This document shows positions 16,820 through 25,928 of a stretch of 64,000 nucleotides of DNA, piece after piece; the stretch's first letter is position 1; each line of letters opens with the position of its first letter. Under the pieces are notes generated by a model. It saw only the letters and a list, made by a program, of their open reading frames with translations. It did no database searches and was not told the origin of the DNA. The position numbers and the translations under genes were made by a program. The stretch spans positions 347,442 through 411,441 of the forward strand of contig CANMQX010000004.1 of assembly GCA_947500135.1 (NCBI GenBank), read 5' to 3'. The DNA is from an uncultured Paracoccaceae bacterium (GTDB lineage: Bacteria > Pseudomonadota > Alphaproteobacteria > Rhodobacterales > Rhodobacteraceae).

Positions 16820-18096
16820 CGCATGTCCTCAATCGCGGCGAGCGTCCGCAGCACGCCGCCAGCATGGGCGTCGTAAAAGGCAGTGATCTGCGCCTCTGTC
16901 ACTTTTGGCGGTGACTGGATGGTCATTTGCAGTGCATCGGGGGTGTCGACGAGGGTACAGACACCCGCCGCAATCGCCTCTGTCGCGGGGTATTCGATGG
17001 TCCAGATATGCGGCCCGACGATCACCGGTTTGCGCAACGCCAGCGGTTCAATCACGTTATGCGCGCCTTTGGGGACAAAGCCGCCCCCAACGATGGCCTG
17101 ATCGCATAGCCCCAGATAAAAATACATCTCGCCCATGCTATCGCCCAAGAGCACGTCGATATCGGGCAGGGGGCTTGTGGCGGCAAGGTTTTGATCCAGC
17201 AGTTCAGACCGGCGTGCAAAATTGATGCCAGCGGCGCGCAGCATCTCGGCCACTTCATCAAACCGTTCGGGCGCCCGGGGGACGTAGATAAAGCACGCAT
17301 CAGGGCAGTTGCGGATCATGTCGATATAGATCGCGTCTTCGCCTTCAACCACGCTGGTCAGGGTGAAGGTGGGGCGGTTTTGGGTCAGAATAGGGCGCAG
17401 GTCGGCGGCAGCCGTCAGATGGTGCTGCGGGATCGGTTGATCAAAGCGTAGTTCGCCAGTAATGGCGATATTGCGCATGCCTGCATCGGCGAAGCGGTCC
17501 TTTTGTCCCTGCGATTTGACAAAGCCACCCGCGAACCCGGCGAGCAAGGCGGCGCGCAGCCCGCCCTTGTCTTTGTCATAGCTTTTCTTGGGGTATTGGG
17601 CGTTGCACATGAATAGTGGCGTGCCGTGTTTGCGGCAGGCCATGATCATACGTGGCCAGATCTCAATCTCCATTACCAGTCCGTATTTGGGGGTAAAGGC
17701 ATTCAGAAAACGGCGATAGGCAAACCCGTATTCAAAGGGCACCCAGATGCTGCGGACCGTGCCCGCCGCAATCTCGCCCGCGAATTCCCGCGTGGCCTCG
17801 CGCCGGCCTGCGGGCGTGAAATGGGTGGTGATGACATGTTCGCCCCGCGCCAGAAGTTCCCGGATCAGGGGGGTTGCGGATCGCATTTCACCAAGGGACA
17901 CCGCATGGACCCAAACCGCGCTTTTGTGCGGGTTTCTGTAACGCCCGAAGCGTTCGCTTAGATGGTCGATGTAGTCAGGATCCTTGCGCCCACGACGCCA
18001 CAGATAGATCAGGATCACCGGCAGCATGACCCACCACAAGATCGCGTAACCGATCAGTGCAAGGCGCAGTTTGAGGGGTGGAAAATCGTCAGCCAT
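16816..18096 (-). CDS. KdtA/WaaA-type glycosyltransferase (GT30), second of a tandem pair
   Basis: A 426-residue Kdo transferase-like protein. An N-terminal membrane anchor (LIGYAILWWVMLPVILIYLW) precedes the acceptor-binding domain with the catalytic-Glu motif HAVSLGEMRSATPLI; EIEIWPRMI is also typical. The C-terminal Rossmann domain holds GGGFVPKGAHNVIEP, which binds the CMP-sugar. It overlaps the upstream paralogue by 8 bases. One of the pair should be the housekeeping lipid A Kdo transferase; since nonulosonic acid genes adjoin, the other may move a different CMP-activated acid (inference). Confidence 0.85.
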   Translation of the reverse strand: MADDFPPLKLRLALIGYAILWWVMLPVILIYLWRRGRKDPDYIDHLSERFGRYRNPHKSAVWVHAVSLGEMRSATPLIRELLARGEHVITTHFTPAGRREATREFAGEIAAGTVRSIWVPFEYGFAYRRFLNAFTPKYGLVMEIEIWPRMIMACRKHGTPLFMCNAQYPKKSYDKDKGGLRAALLAGFAGGFVKSQGQKDRFADAGMRNIAITGELRFDQPIPQHHLTAAADLRPILTQNRPTFTLTSVVEGEDAIYIDMIRNCPDACFIYVPRAPERFDEVAEMLRAAGINFARRSELLDQNLAATSPLPDIDVLLGDSMGEMYFYLGLCDQAIVGGGFVPKGAHNVIEPLALRKPVIVGPHIWTIEYPATEAIAAGVCTLVDTPDALQMTIQSPPKVTEAQITAFYDAHAGGVLRTLAAIEDMR

Positions 18097-19342
18097 TTGC
18101 GCCCTTTAACAGGTCCAGCAGCTGTTGCGCCAGATCATCGGTGCGTGCGGCTGCGGTGGCAATGGCGGCTTGGGCGTTTTGGGATAGTTTGGCGGGTTGT
18201 TCGCTTCGTAACACGTCAGCTAATGCTGCCGCTGTGTCGACCTGCTGTGCCGCTTGGGCTGCGTGGAGCGCTGCGAAATCATCGGTGAAATTGGCGGTGC
18301 GTGGTCCGTGGACAATAGCTGCCCTCAGAATAGCCGCCTCCCACGGATTGTGGCCTTCGATATCACTGAATGTGCCGCCGACCAGCACCAGTTTGGCCAG
18401 CCGGTAGACCAGACCCAGTTCGCCGAATGTGTCGCAAATCCAGATCGGGTCTTCGGCGGCTGGCAGTTCTACCTTGCTGCGGCGTTTTGCGTTTTCTGCG
18501 ATGTCGTCACGGTTGGGAAAGCGGGGTGCGATGATCAGCAACGCGGTTGGATCGGTTTCGCGCAACAGCGCGTGAGCCTCGCAGGCCACGGCTTCATCCT
18601 CGGCATGGGACGGGGCTGTGGCCCAAACCGTGCGGCCCGCCAATGCAGTTTCCAGCGTGGCAAGGCTGTTCGGGTCATAGGACAGCGCGGGCGCGGCAGG
18701 TTTCAATGACCCGGTCACTGCTACATCTCGCCCGCCCAACGCGCGCAAATGCTGCGCCGTCTTGTCATCCTGCGCCGTGATCAGCCGCATCGGACGATAA
18801 ATGTCGCGGTAAAGCGCGCTAAATTTTTGACGGTTTTGCAGGGCTTTGGCGTCCATCCTTGCGGCAATGACCGCTTGTGGGACGTTACGCTTAGCCAAAT
18901 CGCTTATAAAACCCGGCCAGATATCCTGCTCCGCCCAAATGCACAGATCGGGCTGAAAGTGCTGCAGAAACCGACGCCGGTAGCCGGGGGCGTCGATCGG
19001 CAGGAATTGGTGGATTGTCCGGGGCGGCAGGTTTTTGGCGAACACATCGGCAGAGGCGGCGGTGGTCGAAGTGACCAGAAATTGTACCTGCGGGTGCAAT
19101 GCGGCCATCCGTGTAATCAGGCCGCGCAGCGACATGACCTCGCCCAGCCCGACTGCATTGAACCAGATCAGCGGGCCGTCGGGGCGGGGTGCCAGCGATT
19201 GCCCCAGCTTCTCGGGCCATCTGTCGGGATGTTCCTTGCCGCGTTTCAGCCGTTTGCGTAGCAGGGTGCCCGCGATCAGGGGAAAGCCATGGGCGAGCAG
19301 CAGGTAAAGACGCAGAAGCGGCCCGCGATGCATCCTAGTCAT
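18089..19342 (-). CDS. KdtA/WaaA-type glycosyltransferase (GT30), first of a tandem pair
   Basis: About 417 residues from ATG 19342 (ATG 19333 is an alternative). It shares the GT30 layout: N-terminal hydrophobic segment, NAVGLGEVMSLRGLI with the candidate catalytic Glu, AEQDIWPGF, and VGGTFSDIEGHNPWE in the nucleotide domain. It is clearly diverged from the following paralogue. Its start overlaps the end of the NeuC-like gene, so YrbL-like, NeuC-like and the two transferases form one minus-strand operon. Acceptor and donor are not determined. Confidence 0.82.
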   Translation of the reverse strand: MTRMHRGPLLRLYLLLAHGFPLIAGTLLRKRLKRGKEHPDRWPEKLGQSLAPRPDGPLIWFNAVGLGEVMSLRGLITRMAALHPQVQFLVTSTTAASADVFAKNLPPRTIHQFLPIDAPGYRRRFLQHFQPDLCIWAEQDIWPGFISDLAKRNVPQAVIAARMDAKALQNRQKFSALYRDIYRPMRLITAQDDKTAQHLRALGGRDVAVTGSLKPAAPALSYDPNSLATLETALAGRTVWATAPSHAEDEAVACEAHALLRETDPTALLIIAPRFPNRDDIAENAKRRSKVELPAAEDPIWICDTFGELGLVYRLAKLVLVGGTFSDIEGHNPWEAAILRAAIVHGPRTANFTDDFAALHAAQAAQQVDTAAALADVLRSEQPAKLSQNAQAAIATAAARTDDLAQQLLDLLKGANG

Positions 19343-20450
19343 GGAAGGTTTTTTGCAGGCTGGCATCCCAGAATGCATCGGATTGCAACACATCGACAAA
19401 CCGCTGTGCCGCGCTGCCGCCGCCAAAGGCGCTATGGCGCGGATAGGATTTGCCCCATTGGGTGGTCAGGAAATCACTGATCTTGCCCGCCTCCTGCGCA
19501 TCGGCAAAAAACACCGACGGCGCCTTGGCGCGGTTGGTCTGGCGGGTGCCGATATCGAGCGAAGCCAGCCCGATAAACGGTGCCTCTCGGACCCCGGCAG
19601 AGGAGTTGCCGACCATGACCGCGGCGTTTTTCATCAATTCGGAAAAATGGGCAAACCGCATAGAGGGCAGCACGCGGAACCGACCACCCGGCAATTGGTC
19701 GATCTGATCAAAAATCGCCGTTGATCCGGGGTCATTATTCGGGGCGATCAGCACGAAATGACGGTCCGAGCCAATCAGCGTGTCAAACAGGGCTTTCGCC
19801 TGCGCGCCGATTGTGTCGGCCTCTGACGTGACGGGGTGGAAGACACAAATCCCGTAATCATCAAAGGGAATATCATAGCGCGCCTTCACCTCATCAATGC
19901 TCACACCGGTCGGGTTGGCGTGAAAATCCAGTTCGGGTGAGCCGATGGCGTGGATATGGCTTGCCGCCTCGCCCAATGACTGCACCCGGCGGGCGGCGTC
20001 ATCGGAGGACACAAAATGATGGCTGGCCAGCTTGCTGTTGCAGTGACGGTAAATCTCATCAATTGTGCCAGAGACTTCGCCGCCTTCGATATGGGCGCAG
20101 CGGATGTAATTTGTCGCACAGACCAGCGCGCAGGCCAGCGCCTCGACCCGGTCGCCATGGATCACCACCAGATCGGGGTCACGTTCCCGCACGAAATCGG
20201 AAAACCCCATCACTGTTTTGGCCAGGATCATATCCTGCGGGTCGCCGGGGCGCTGGTTGAGGAATTCATGCACCTGCACGTCCGGTAGGCGCTGCACCTC
20301 TAGCTTGGTCAGCCCGTAGCGGGCCAGCATATGCATCCCGGTGACAAAGAATGACACGTCAAACCCTGCTTTGACGGCCGCATGTGCAAGCGGTTCAAGC
20401 TTGCCAAAATCGGCACGGGTGCCTGTCACGAAAAGGATGGATTGTTTCAT
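19335..20450 (-). CDS. neuC: UDP-N-acetylglucosamine 2-epimerase, hydrolysing (NeuC/LegG type)
   Basis: A 371-residue protein starting MKQSILFVTGTRADFGKLEPL, the NeuC N-terminus. Further motifs are VIHGDRVEALACALV, HIEGGEVSGTIDEIYRHC, VFHPVTSE and GNSSAGVREAPFIG. It releases ManNAc or a related aminosugar from the UDP-sugar, the first committed step toward sialic/legionaminic-type acids that NeuB and NeuA complete. An upstream in-frame start would add 12 residues without similarity. It shares an operon with the two GT30 genes. Confidence 0.9.
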   Translation of the reverse strand: MKQSILFVTGTRADFGKLEPLAHAAVKAGFDVSFFVTGMHMLARYGLTKLEVQRLPDVQVHEFLNQRPGDPQDMILAKTVMGFSDFVRERDPDLVVIHGDRVEALACALVCATNYIRCAHIEGGEVSGTIDEIYRHCNSKLASHHFVSSDDAARRVQSLGEAASHIHAIGSPELDFHANPTGVSIDEVKARYDIPFDDYGICVFHPVTSEADTIGAQAKALFDTLIGSDRHFVLIAPNNDPGSTAIFDQIDQLPGGRFRVLPSMRFAHFSELMKNAAVMVGNSSAGVREAPFIGLASLDIGTRQTNRAKAPSVFFADAQEAGKISDFLTTQWGKSYPRHSAFGGGSAAQRFVDVLQSDAFWDASLQKTFHD

Positions 20451-20492
20451 GCCCACCGGGATAAAGCCGCCATTCCCAAGCCGCAAGGCCCG

Positions 20493-21134
20493 TCAGGGAC
20501 GCTGCGCCTGCGCGCGGTATTCGCGTTTCATGGTGTTGCGCGCGATTTTGCACTGCGCGGCATGGGCGCGTTTGGACCATGATAGGATCGGGATAACGGT
20601 GCGTTCGCCCAGCCCATCCACCAACGTCAGCCGGTATCCGCCTGTCGCATCGCCTGTCACGACCACATTGCGCAGGGCAGGGTCGGAGACGACGGCCCGA
20701 AAATCGGTGATCTCATCCCAAAGCTGATCAATCGCGGTCTCGATACCTGGTTCAACCGGGTTGTTGCGCGCATGTTTCTTGAGCGTTGGGGCAAGGGCAC
20801 CGTCAGCACCCCTGATTGCCTCATACATTGCACCGGGGCCTTGATTGGTGGCGATAAACCCAAGGAATTGCGAGGCAAATTTCGGCACATCGCCTGTTCG
20901 GGCCACGATTTCGGCGAAGGCGTCAATTTCAACAAAGGAATTCAGCAACGCCCCGAAACGCCGTCTTTTGGGCCGCAACAATGTGCGCAACCCCTGCAGC
21001 GGTTTGTCATTGAGCGGTTTGTGCAGCTTGATGATGACCCCGGGATTGTCAGGATGGGCATGGATATTGCGCCCGCCGCCTTTGGATAACAGCGTGTTCG
21101 ATGACAATGTAATCTTGGGTCGGGTCATGGTCAT
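20493..21134 (-). CDS. YrbL-like (PhoP-network) kinase-fold protein
   Basis: About 213 residues from ATG 21134. The opening ITLSSNTLLSKGGGRNIHAHPDNPGVIIKLH resembles the glycine loop and Lys region of the YrbL/PhoP-regulatory-network family, a small kinase-like fold. The C-terminal part is rich in basic residues (KREYRAQAQR). It leads the minus-strand operon containing the epimerase and two GT30 genes. In cell-envelope loci such proteins may phosphorylate a sugar or lipid, but no activity can be claimed here. Confidence 0.65.
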   Translation of the reverse strand: MTMTRPKITLSSNTLLSKGGGRNIHAHPDNPGVIIKLHKPLNDKPLQGLRTLLRPKRRRFGALLNSFVEIDAFAEIVARTGDVPKFASQFLGFIATNQGPGAMYEAIRGADGALAPTLKKHARNNPVEPGIETAIDQLWDEITDFRAVVSDPALRNVVVTGDATGGYRLTLVDGLGERTVIPILSWSKRAHAAQCKIARNTMKREYRAQAQRP

Positions 21135-21234
21135 ATGGCCTTGGGTCCAGCAGCGTTTCGCCACACCGTTGCGTTACTGCGCGCGTCAGAGTAGCTAACA
21201 GGACGCATTAACCAATACAGAAGCCAGAGCAAAG

Positions 21235-21642
21235 ATGAACAGACCCAACAAAGTCGTTGTGACATTCGGAACATTTGATGTGTTTCATATTGGCCACCTG
21301 AACATCCTCAAGAGAGCGGCTGCCTATGGTGATCAGCTTTATGTTGGCGTCTCATCTGACCGGTTGAACATGGAAAAGAAAGGCCGCGCGCCGATCTATG
21401 CAGAGCCTGAGCGGTTGGCGATTGTCCAGCATATGAAACCTGTCACGGACGTTTTTGTAGAGGATAGTCTGGACCTGAAGGCCCAATATCTGCGCGACCA
21501 CAATGCGGATGTTCTGGTCATGGGCAACGACTGGGAAGGCAAGTTTGACCATCTCAAGGATATTTGCGAGGTGGTCTATCTGCCCCGGACGGAAGGCATT
21601 TCGACCACCGAAACGATCTATAAGATCAAGAAATACGAGTAA
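21235..21642 (+). CDS. tagD: Glycerol-3-phosphate cytidylyltransferase-like protein (TagD type)
   Basis: A 135-residue nucleotidyltransferase with the HIGH motif in FGTFDVFHIGHLNIL, the second catalytic region VGVSSD and the late RTEGISTTE motif. Together these match CTP:glycerol-3-phosphate cytidylyltransferases, which make CDP-glycerol. The next gene is a CDP-glycerol glycerophosphotransferase-like enzyme 5 bases on, so donor and transferase are paired for a glycerol-phosphate-modified surface glycan. Confidence 0.88.
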   Translation: MNRPNKVVVTFGTFDVFHIGHLNILKRAAAYGDQLYVGVSSDRLNMEKKGRAPIYAEPERLAIVQHMKPVTDVFVEDSLDLKAQYLRDHNADVLVMGNDWEGKFDHLKDICEVVYLPRTEGISTTETIYKIKKYE

Positions 21643-21647
21643 TCGAC

Positions 21648-22622
21648 CTGCGGGTCGGGTTTTACATACGCAACGCGTTTCAGGCTGCACATCTTGCGCC
21701 GCTGTTTTGCGCCATTCCAGATGCGACATGGCTGTTGCGGTCAGCCGTTGACGCAGAGGCATTTGGTATTGGTGATGCGCCGTTTGCCAATAGTCGCTTT
21801 TTCATGCCCAATCTGATGCGCCGGTTTGATGCGGTTGTGTCCCATGCCGGGCCGCCCGGGGGCAAGGTGCTGCGCGGCACCGCCCTGATCATGGTGCAAT
21901 ATGGTTATGCCAAAGAGCCCTATAATTTCGGTGATTGGCGCAAACAGGCGCAGGCGATTTGCGCCTATGGTGATTATGCCACGACCCGCTTTGCCCCCCA
22001 TGCCCCGGCCTTTACCATTGGCAATCCCCGCTGGGATGACTGGACCAAACCGGGTTTTGCCGATGCTGCCCGTACGGCATTGCCGGAGCTGGACCCGGAC
22101 CGGCCTGTGTTGCTCTATGCCCCGACCTGGGGCGATCTGAGCAGTCTGCCGCATTGGCTGGATCAGACTGCCAGGCTGGCGGATGATCACACCGTGCTGA
22201 TTAAGGCGCATCATAACGCGGTCAGGGATGGTCATCTTGGCGATATCGCCGGTCACCCGCATATCCATGATATCAGTCATATTGACCTGATGCTGGCGCT
22301 GGCAGTGTCGGATGTTTTGCTGTCCGACTATAGCGGTGCAATTTTTGATGGCATCATGTGTGACCGGCCTGTCGTGCTGCTTGATCTGCCCGATATTGAT
22401 GCCCGGTTTGGCAAGAAGCTGGATGCCAGCAGTATCGAGATGGCGCGCAGGGATGAACTGGGTCTGCGGGTGGGGCAACATGATGAGCTACCCGATGCAG
22501 TTCGGCAGGCGTTGCGCGATGGTCCGCAAGTTGGCGCGGCTTTGCGCGATGCCTTGTTTTTCAAACCGCCATCGGTGGCAGAGGCGTTTGTGGACGCCCT
22601 GCCAAAGATGATTGGGCAATGA
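21648..22622 (+). CDS. CDP-glycerol glycerophosphotransferase family protein (TagB/TagF-like), likely CTG start
   Basis: Transfers glycerol phosphate (or a related polyol phosphate) from the CDP-derivative made by the preceding enzyme. The GT-B-like family motifs LLYAPTWGDL, LIKAHHNA and DYSGAIFDGIMCDRPVVL are clear. The first usual start is TTG 21735, yet the same frame encodes sensible protein upstream (GFYIRNAFQAAHLAPLF). No ATG, GTG or TTG lies between 21735 and the upstream stop at 21621. CTG 21648, 5 bases after the tagD stop and just downstream of a GAG, would give MRVGFYIRNAF, a natural beginning. I therefore place the start there with moderate confidence. Confidence 0.75.
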   Translation: MRVGFYIRNAFQAAHLAPLFCAIPDATWLLRSAVDAEAFGIGDAPFANSRFFMPNLMRRFDAVVSHAGPPGGKVLRGTALIMVQYGYAKEPYNFGDWRKQAQAICAYGDYATTRFAPHAPAFTIGNPRWDDWTKPGFADAARTALPELDPDRPVLLYAPTWGDLSSLPHWLDQTARLADDHTVLIKAHHNAVRDGHLGDIAGHPHIHDISHIDLMLALAVSDVLLSDYSGAIFDGIMCDRPVVLLDLPDIDARFGKKLDASSIEMARRDELGLRVGQHDELPDAVRQALRDGPQVGAALRDALFFKPPSVAEAFVDALPKMIGQ

Positions 22623-22673
22623 CCGCAGAGATCGCAATGGATGTCAGGTACGGCCGATAGGCCGGACAGCGCT

Positions 22674-23705
22674 CTAGCCGCTTAGATCATCCCATTTCAG
22701 CTGGGTATTGCGCGTGACGGCCCGGTTCAGGGTCTTGCCCACGACCCTATCAAAGTCATAGCCCGCAATCTCGCCCGAACCGGGGCGGCGTGCCCAGATA
22801 TCGGCTTCGGTGATCACATGGCCGGCGGGCAGATCCTTGTCGGCCACGACGGAGGCGCGGGCAAAGCGGTACACGTCTTCTTCTGCGCTGGTGCGCTGTT
22901 TGGGGTTCATCAATGCGGTGTGGATCTCGCGGGATCGGTCGATGATATGGCGCAGCTCGGCCGGGTCCATGGAATTGATGATATCGGGGCCTTTGCGATA
23001 GCGGGTATCGGTGTAGTGCCGTTCCAGAATGCAGGCCCCGAGTGCCACGGATGCCAGCGCCATTTCCGGGCCAATCGAATGGTCGGAGAAACCAACGACC
23101 GCATTGGGGAAGGCGTTTTTCAGATCGGTCACGCCTTGCAGCGACACAATTTCGGGCGGGGAGGGGTAGAGGTTGGTACATTCCAGCAGGGCATAGTCGA
23201 TCCCCGCCTGATCAAGGATATCGACCGAGGCGCGGATCGTTTCGATGCTTTGCATCCCCGTCGACATGATCACCGGTTTACCCATCCGCGCGATATGGCG
23301 GATCAGGGGCAGATTATCGGCCTCGCCCGATCCGATCTTGAAGGCGGGCACATCCAGATCATGCAGAAAATCCGCCGCCGCCCGGCTGAACGGCGTTGAA
23401 ATCCAGATCATGCCAAGGCTTTCGGTATAGCGTTTCAGCTCTGCCTCATCCTCCTGCGACAGGGCGCAAGCCGCCATCACATCCCAGATCGACACATCTG
23501 CGTTGGGCGGAAAGATCTGCTTGGCCTCTTCTGTCATCTCGTCTTCGATAATGTGGGTCTGATGCTTGATCATTTCGCACCCCGCACCCGCGGCCTGACG
23601 CACCATTTCCTTGGCAACTGACAGATCGCCGCCGTGATTGATCCCAATCTCGGCGATGACAAGCGGGGGGTGGGTTGGTCCAATCTCGCGGCCAGCGATT
23701 TTCAT
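22674..23705 (-). CDS. neuB: N-acetylneuraminate synthase family protein (NeuB type)
   Basis: A 343-residue enzyme condensing phosphoenolpyruvate with an N-acetyl aminosugar to give a nine-carbon nonulosonic acid. The TIM-barrel part shows VIAEIGINHGGD, KHQTH, KIGSGEADN, STGMQS, ECTNLYPSPP, GFSDHSIG and ILERHYT. A C-terminal SAF (antifreeze-like) domain starts near VVADKDLPAGHVITEADI. It is separated from neuA by a phosphatase gene on the opposite strand. Whether the product is sialic, legionaminic or another acid cannot be told. Confidence 0.93.
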   Translation of the reverse strand: MKIAGREIGPTHPPLVIAEIGINHGGDLSVAKEMVRQAAGAGCEMIKHQTHIIEDEMTEEAKQIFPPNADVSIWDVMAACALSQEDEAELKRYTESLGMIWISTPFSRAAADFLHDLDVPAFKIGSGEADNLPLIRHIARMGKPVIMSTGMQSIETIRASVDILDQAGIDYALLECTNLYPSPPEIVSLQGVTDLKNAFPNAVVGFSDHSIGPEMALASVALGACILERHYTDTRYRKGPDIINSMDPAELRHIIDRSREIHTALMNPKQRTSAEEDVYRFARASVVADKDLPAGHVITEADIWARRPGSGEIAGYDFDRVVGKTLNRAVTRNTQLKWDDLSG

Positions 23706-23831
23706 AGGGCGGCTCCTGCAACGTGTTTATGGTGCTTGTCTATGTGGTTTGAATGGCAGGGGCAAACCGGGCATTGCAATAGGGCGCATGATGGGCCAAG
23801 TGATTGCGAGTAACCGCGCGCGCAGGCTGAG

Positions 23832-24539
23832 ATGATCCGCAAACTGTCAGAATACCTTGAAAAGAAGGAACACGATTGGCGCAAGTCATTCGGGCACGAC
23901 ATCGTTGATCCTGCGGAGCGGCGGAAATCGTTGTGGCATCTGCGCTGGCTGGATCACGGTATTTTCCGCACCTTCTGGCACAATTTCGAGGCTATTGCGC
24001 CGGGCGTCTACCGCTCCAATCAGCCGGATCCCAAACGGTTCAAGGCCTATGCTGCCATGGGCATCAAGACGGTGCTGAACCTGCGGGGTGAGGCGTTGCA
24101 ACCACATTACCTTTTTACCGAAGAAAGCTGTGCGGCTTATGGGATGACCTTGGTTCCCGTCAAACTTTCCGCCCGCCGCGCCCCGAAACGCGAGCGGCTT
24201 TTGATGGTGCTGGATGCGTTTGATACGATGGAGCGCCCTTTTCTGATGCATTGCAAATCAGGGGCGGACCGAACCGGCCTTGTCGCCGCGATTTACCTGC
24301 TGATCCATGAAGGGGCGTCGATTGAAGAGGCGCGCAAGCAGTTGAGTTTCCGCTATCTGCATATCCGAAAAAGCACGACGGGCATTCTGGACCATTTTCT
24401 GGATGTTTATGCGGAACGGCACGCGCAATCACCCATTGCCATCGATGAATGGATCAGGACCGAATATGATGCGGACGCGTTGACCCGCAGCTATGACGCT
24501 AAGAAGAAATCAGAGCGTTTCTGGCAGGGCTGGCGTTAG
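23832..24539 (+). CDS. Tyrosine/dual-specificity phosphatase family protein
   Basis: A 235-residue cytoplasmic phosphatase. The loop HCKSGADRTG gives the nucleophilic Cys and Arg, and an APGVYRSNQPDPKRF segment followed by GIKTVLNLRGE is typical of DSP-type phosphatases. It sits on the plus strand between neuB and neuA and ends 4 bases into neuA's 3' end, so it probably has its own promoter in the 126-base gap before it. In glycan loci such enzymes can dephosphorylate a sugar phosphate or a regulatory kinase; its target is unknown. Confidence 0.87.
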   Translation: MIRKLSEYLEKKEHDWRKSFGHDIVDPAERRKSLWHLRWLDHGIFRTFWHNFEAIAPGVYRSNQPDPKRFKAYAAMGIKTVLNLRGEALQPHYLFTEESCAAYGMTLVPVKLSARRAPKRERLLMVLDAFDTMERPFLMHCKSGADRTGLVAAIYLLIHEGASIEEARKQLSFRYLHIRKSTTGILDHFLDVYAERHAQSPIAIDEWIRTEYDADALTRSYDAKKKSERFWQGWR

Positions 24540-25249
24540 GCGGGGTCGCGCACCCCATCGGCGATCTGTTTGCCTAACAGGTATTCAATTACGTCCCAGT
24601 CAAATGGGCTGTCCACGTCCAGCCCCCGTTCGTTGGGCACGATTAACGGGATCACATGCCCTTCAAACAGGCTTTGCGCGCTGCGCAGATAGGCAGGCTT
24701 AACCACGTAAACCAGCCCCACATGGTCATAGACCATCGGCGCCTGCTGACGCGCCACCACCCCGTGGGGCAAGGGTTTTGATACATGCAAACCACCCGCT
24801 TCATCGGTTTCCAACATGTTGAAGTAAGGGTTCTTGCGGCTTTCGCAGCAGGACATGACCATGTCCGGTGCGTCCTTTGCAAACAGGTCCAGCCCGGCTT
24901 CGATATCCTGCGGCAGCCGCAGAGGCGATGTGCAATCCAGATCAAGGAAGGCTGATGCCGGTCCCGTCTGTTTTTCAGTTTCACCCAAGGCATGTTGCCA
25001 GACATGCCATTTAGCCGCTGTATCCGTCGCCAGTTCGGCAGGGCGCAGCCCGATATCAAGACACCCCCGGCTGAGTGCATGTTCGTAGATCGGCACCGAA
25101 TCCGTGGACACGACCACATGATCCACCCGGTCACAGGCGAATAGCTGATCCAGCGACCAGTCGATCAGGTGTTTGCCATGCAGCATGCGGAAATTCTTGT
25201 TCGGCACACCCTTGCTGCCTGCCCGTGCCCCGATATGCCCGATGATCAT
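24536..25249 (-). CDS. neuA: Acylneuraminate cytidylyltransferase (CMP-nonulosonate synthetase)
   Basis: A 237-residue nucleotidyltransferase activating a nonulosonic acid with CTP. It has the signature ARAGSKGVPNKN near the N-terminus, the VVSTDS strand, LDLDCTSPLR with its metal/sugar contacts, and the late DVDSPFDWDV motif. Length fits the bacterial single-domain form. With NeuC and NeuB it completes the route to a CMP-sugar donor, for which the adjacent GT30 transferases are candidate users. Confidence 0.93.
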   Translation of the reverse strand: MIIGHIGARAGSKGVPNKNFRMLHGKHLIDWSLDQLFACDRVDHVVVSTDSVPIYEHALSRGCLDIGLRPAELATDTAAKWHVWQHALGETEKQTGPASAFLDLDCTSPLRLPQDIEAGLDLFAKDAPDMVMSCCESRKNPYFNMLETDEAGGLHVSKPLPHGVVARQQAPMVYDHVGLVYVVKPAYLRSAQSLFEGHVIPLIVPNERGLDVDSPFDWDVIEYLLGKQIADGVRDPA

Positions 25250-25300
25250 GCTGTTATCCTTCGTTCTGTGCTGCCGGTTTGGACGATCAGCGGGTGCTGG

Positions 25301-25843
25301 TCAATCTGTCTGCTGGCCGACCCGGTCCAGAACGAAGCCCAGGCGGTTTTCTACGGTCGTTTTGGGCAGCAGGACGCTCTTGTGACCCAAACGGTCCAGC
25401 GCATTTTGCAGCCGTTCGTATTCGGCCTTTGCCTGCGCGAAATCATGTTGCCGTTCAGCGTCATTACAAAACAGCTCCGGCCATGGCGGTGCCAGGAAGA
25501 CCGGATCAGTGTAGTGTTTGATCTGGCCCAATACCGTCTCAATAGGGATGGCCGTTGCATGTTCCAACGCCACCGCCGCATCGATCAGCCCCCGATCAAA
25601 GAACACCAAGCCGGGGACAGACGCGACGCTATTCAGATCGGATTTTGCCATGTCGATGGCGCATCGCGCGAATGCCGCAAGATCGACCCAAGGAAGTGTT
25701 GTATCATCGCGGGCGACTTGTGCTGCGCGGACAATCCGCCGCCCCGGTTCCGCGACAACCCGATGCCCGGCAGATTTGAGCGCAGCAAGAAGTGTTGATT
25801 TCCCACCGCCAGAGCAACCAGAGATCAGAATGCGTTTTTGCAT
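25301..25843 (-). CDS. AAA_28-type ATP-binding protein
   Basis: A 180-residue P-loop protein. GCSGGGKST is the Walker A motif, VVAEPGRRIV and VFFDRGLIDAA form the Walker B/lid area seen in AAA_28 (NadR-like kinase) proteins. It has no membrane segment. It is upstream of neuA on the same strand with a 51-base gap. Function unknown; a small-molecule kinase role would fit the fold. Confidence 0.75.
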   Translation of the reverse strand: MQKRILISGCSGGGKSTLLAALKSAGHRVVAEPGRRIVRAAQVARDDTTLPWVDLAAFARCAIDMAKSDLNSVASVPGLVFFDRGLIDAAVALEHATAIPIETVLGQIKHYTDPVFLAPPWPELFCNDAERQHDFAQAKAEYERLQNALDRLGHKSVLLPKTTVENRLGFVLDRVGQQTD

Positions 25844-25877
25844 GAGAAGGTTTTAGCAGAATGCGGGGGCCAGACAT

Positions 25878-25908
25878 ACCAAAGGCCCGCGTTTTGCGGG
25901 CCTTTGGT
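25878..25908 (-). terminator. Hairpin terminator after the cox operon
   Basis: Arms ACCAAAGGCCCGC and GCGGGCCTTTGGT around a 5-base loop form a perfect 13-bp stem. It lies just beyond the CoxM stop and before the ATPase gene start, on the minus-strand transcript of the cox operon. The tail on that strand is only weakly T-rich. Confidence 0.65.
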
Positions 25909-25928
25909 GTATTTATCTGATGCCGGGC

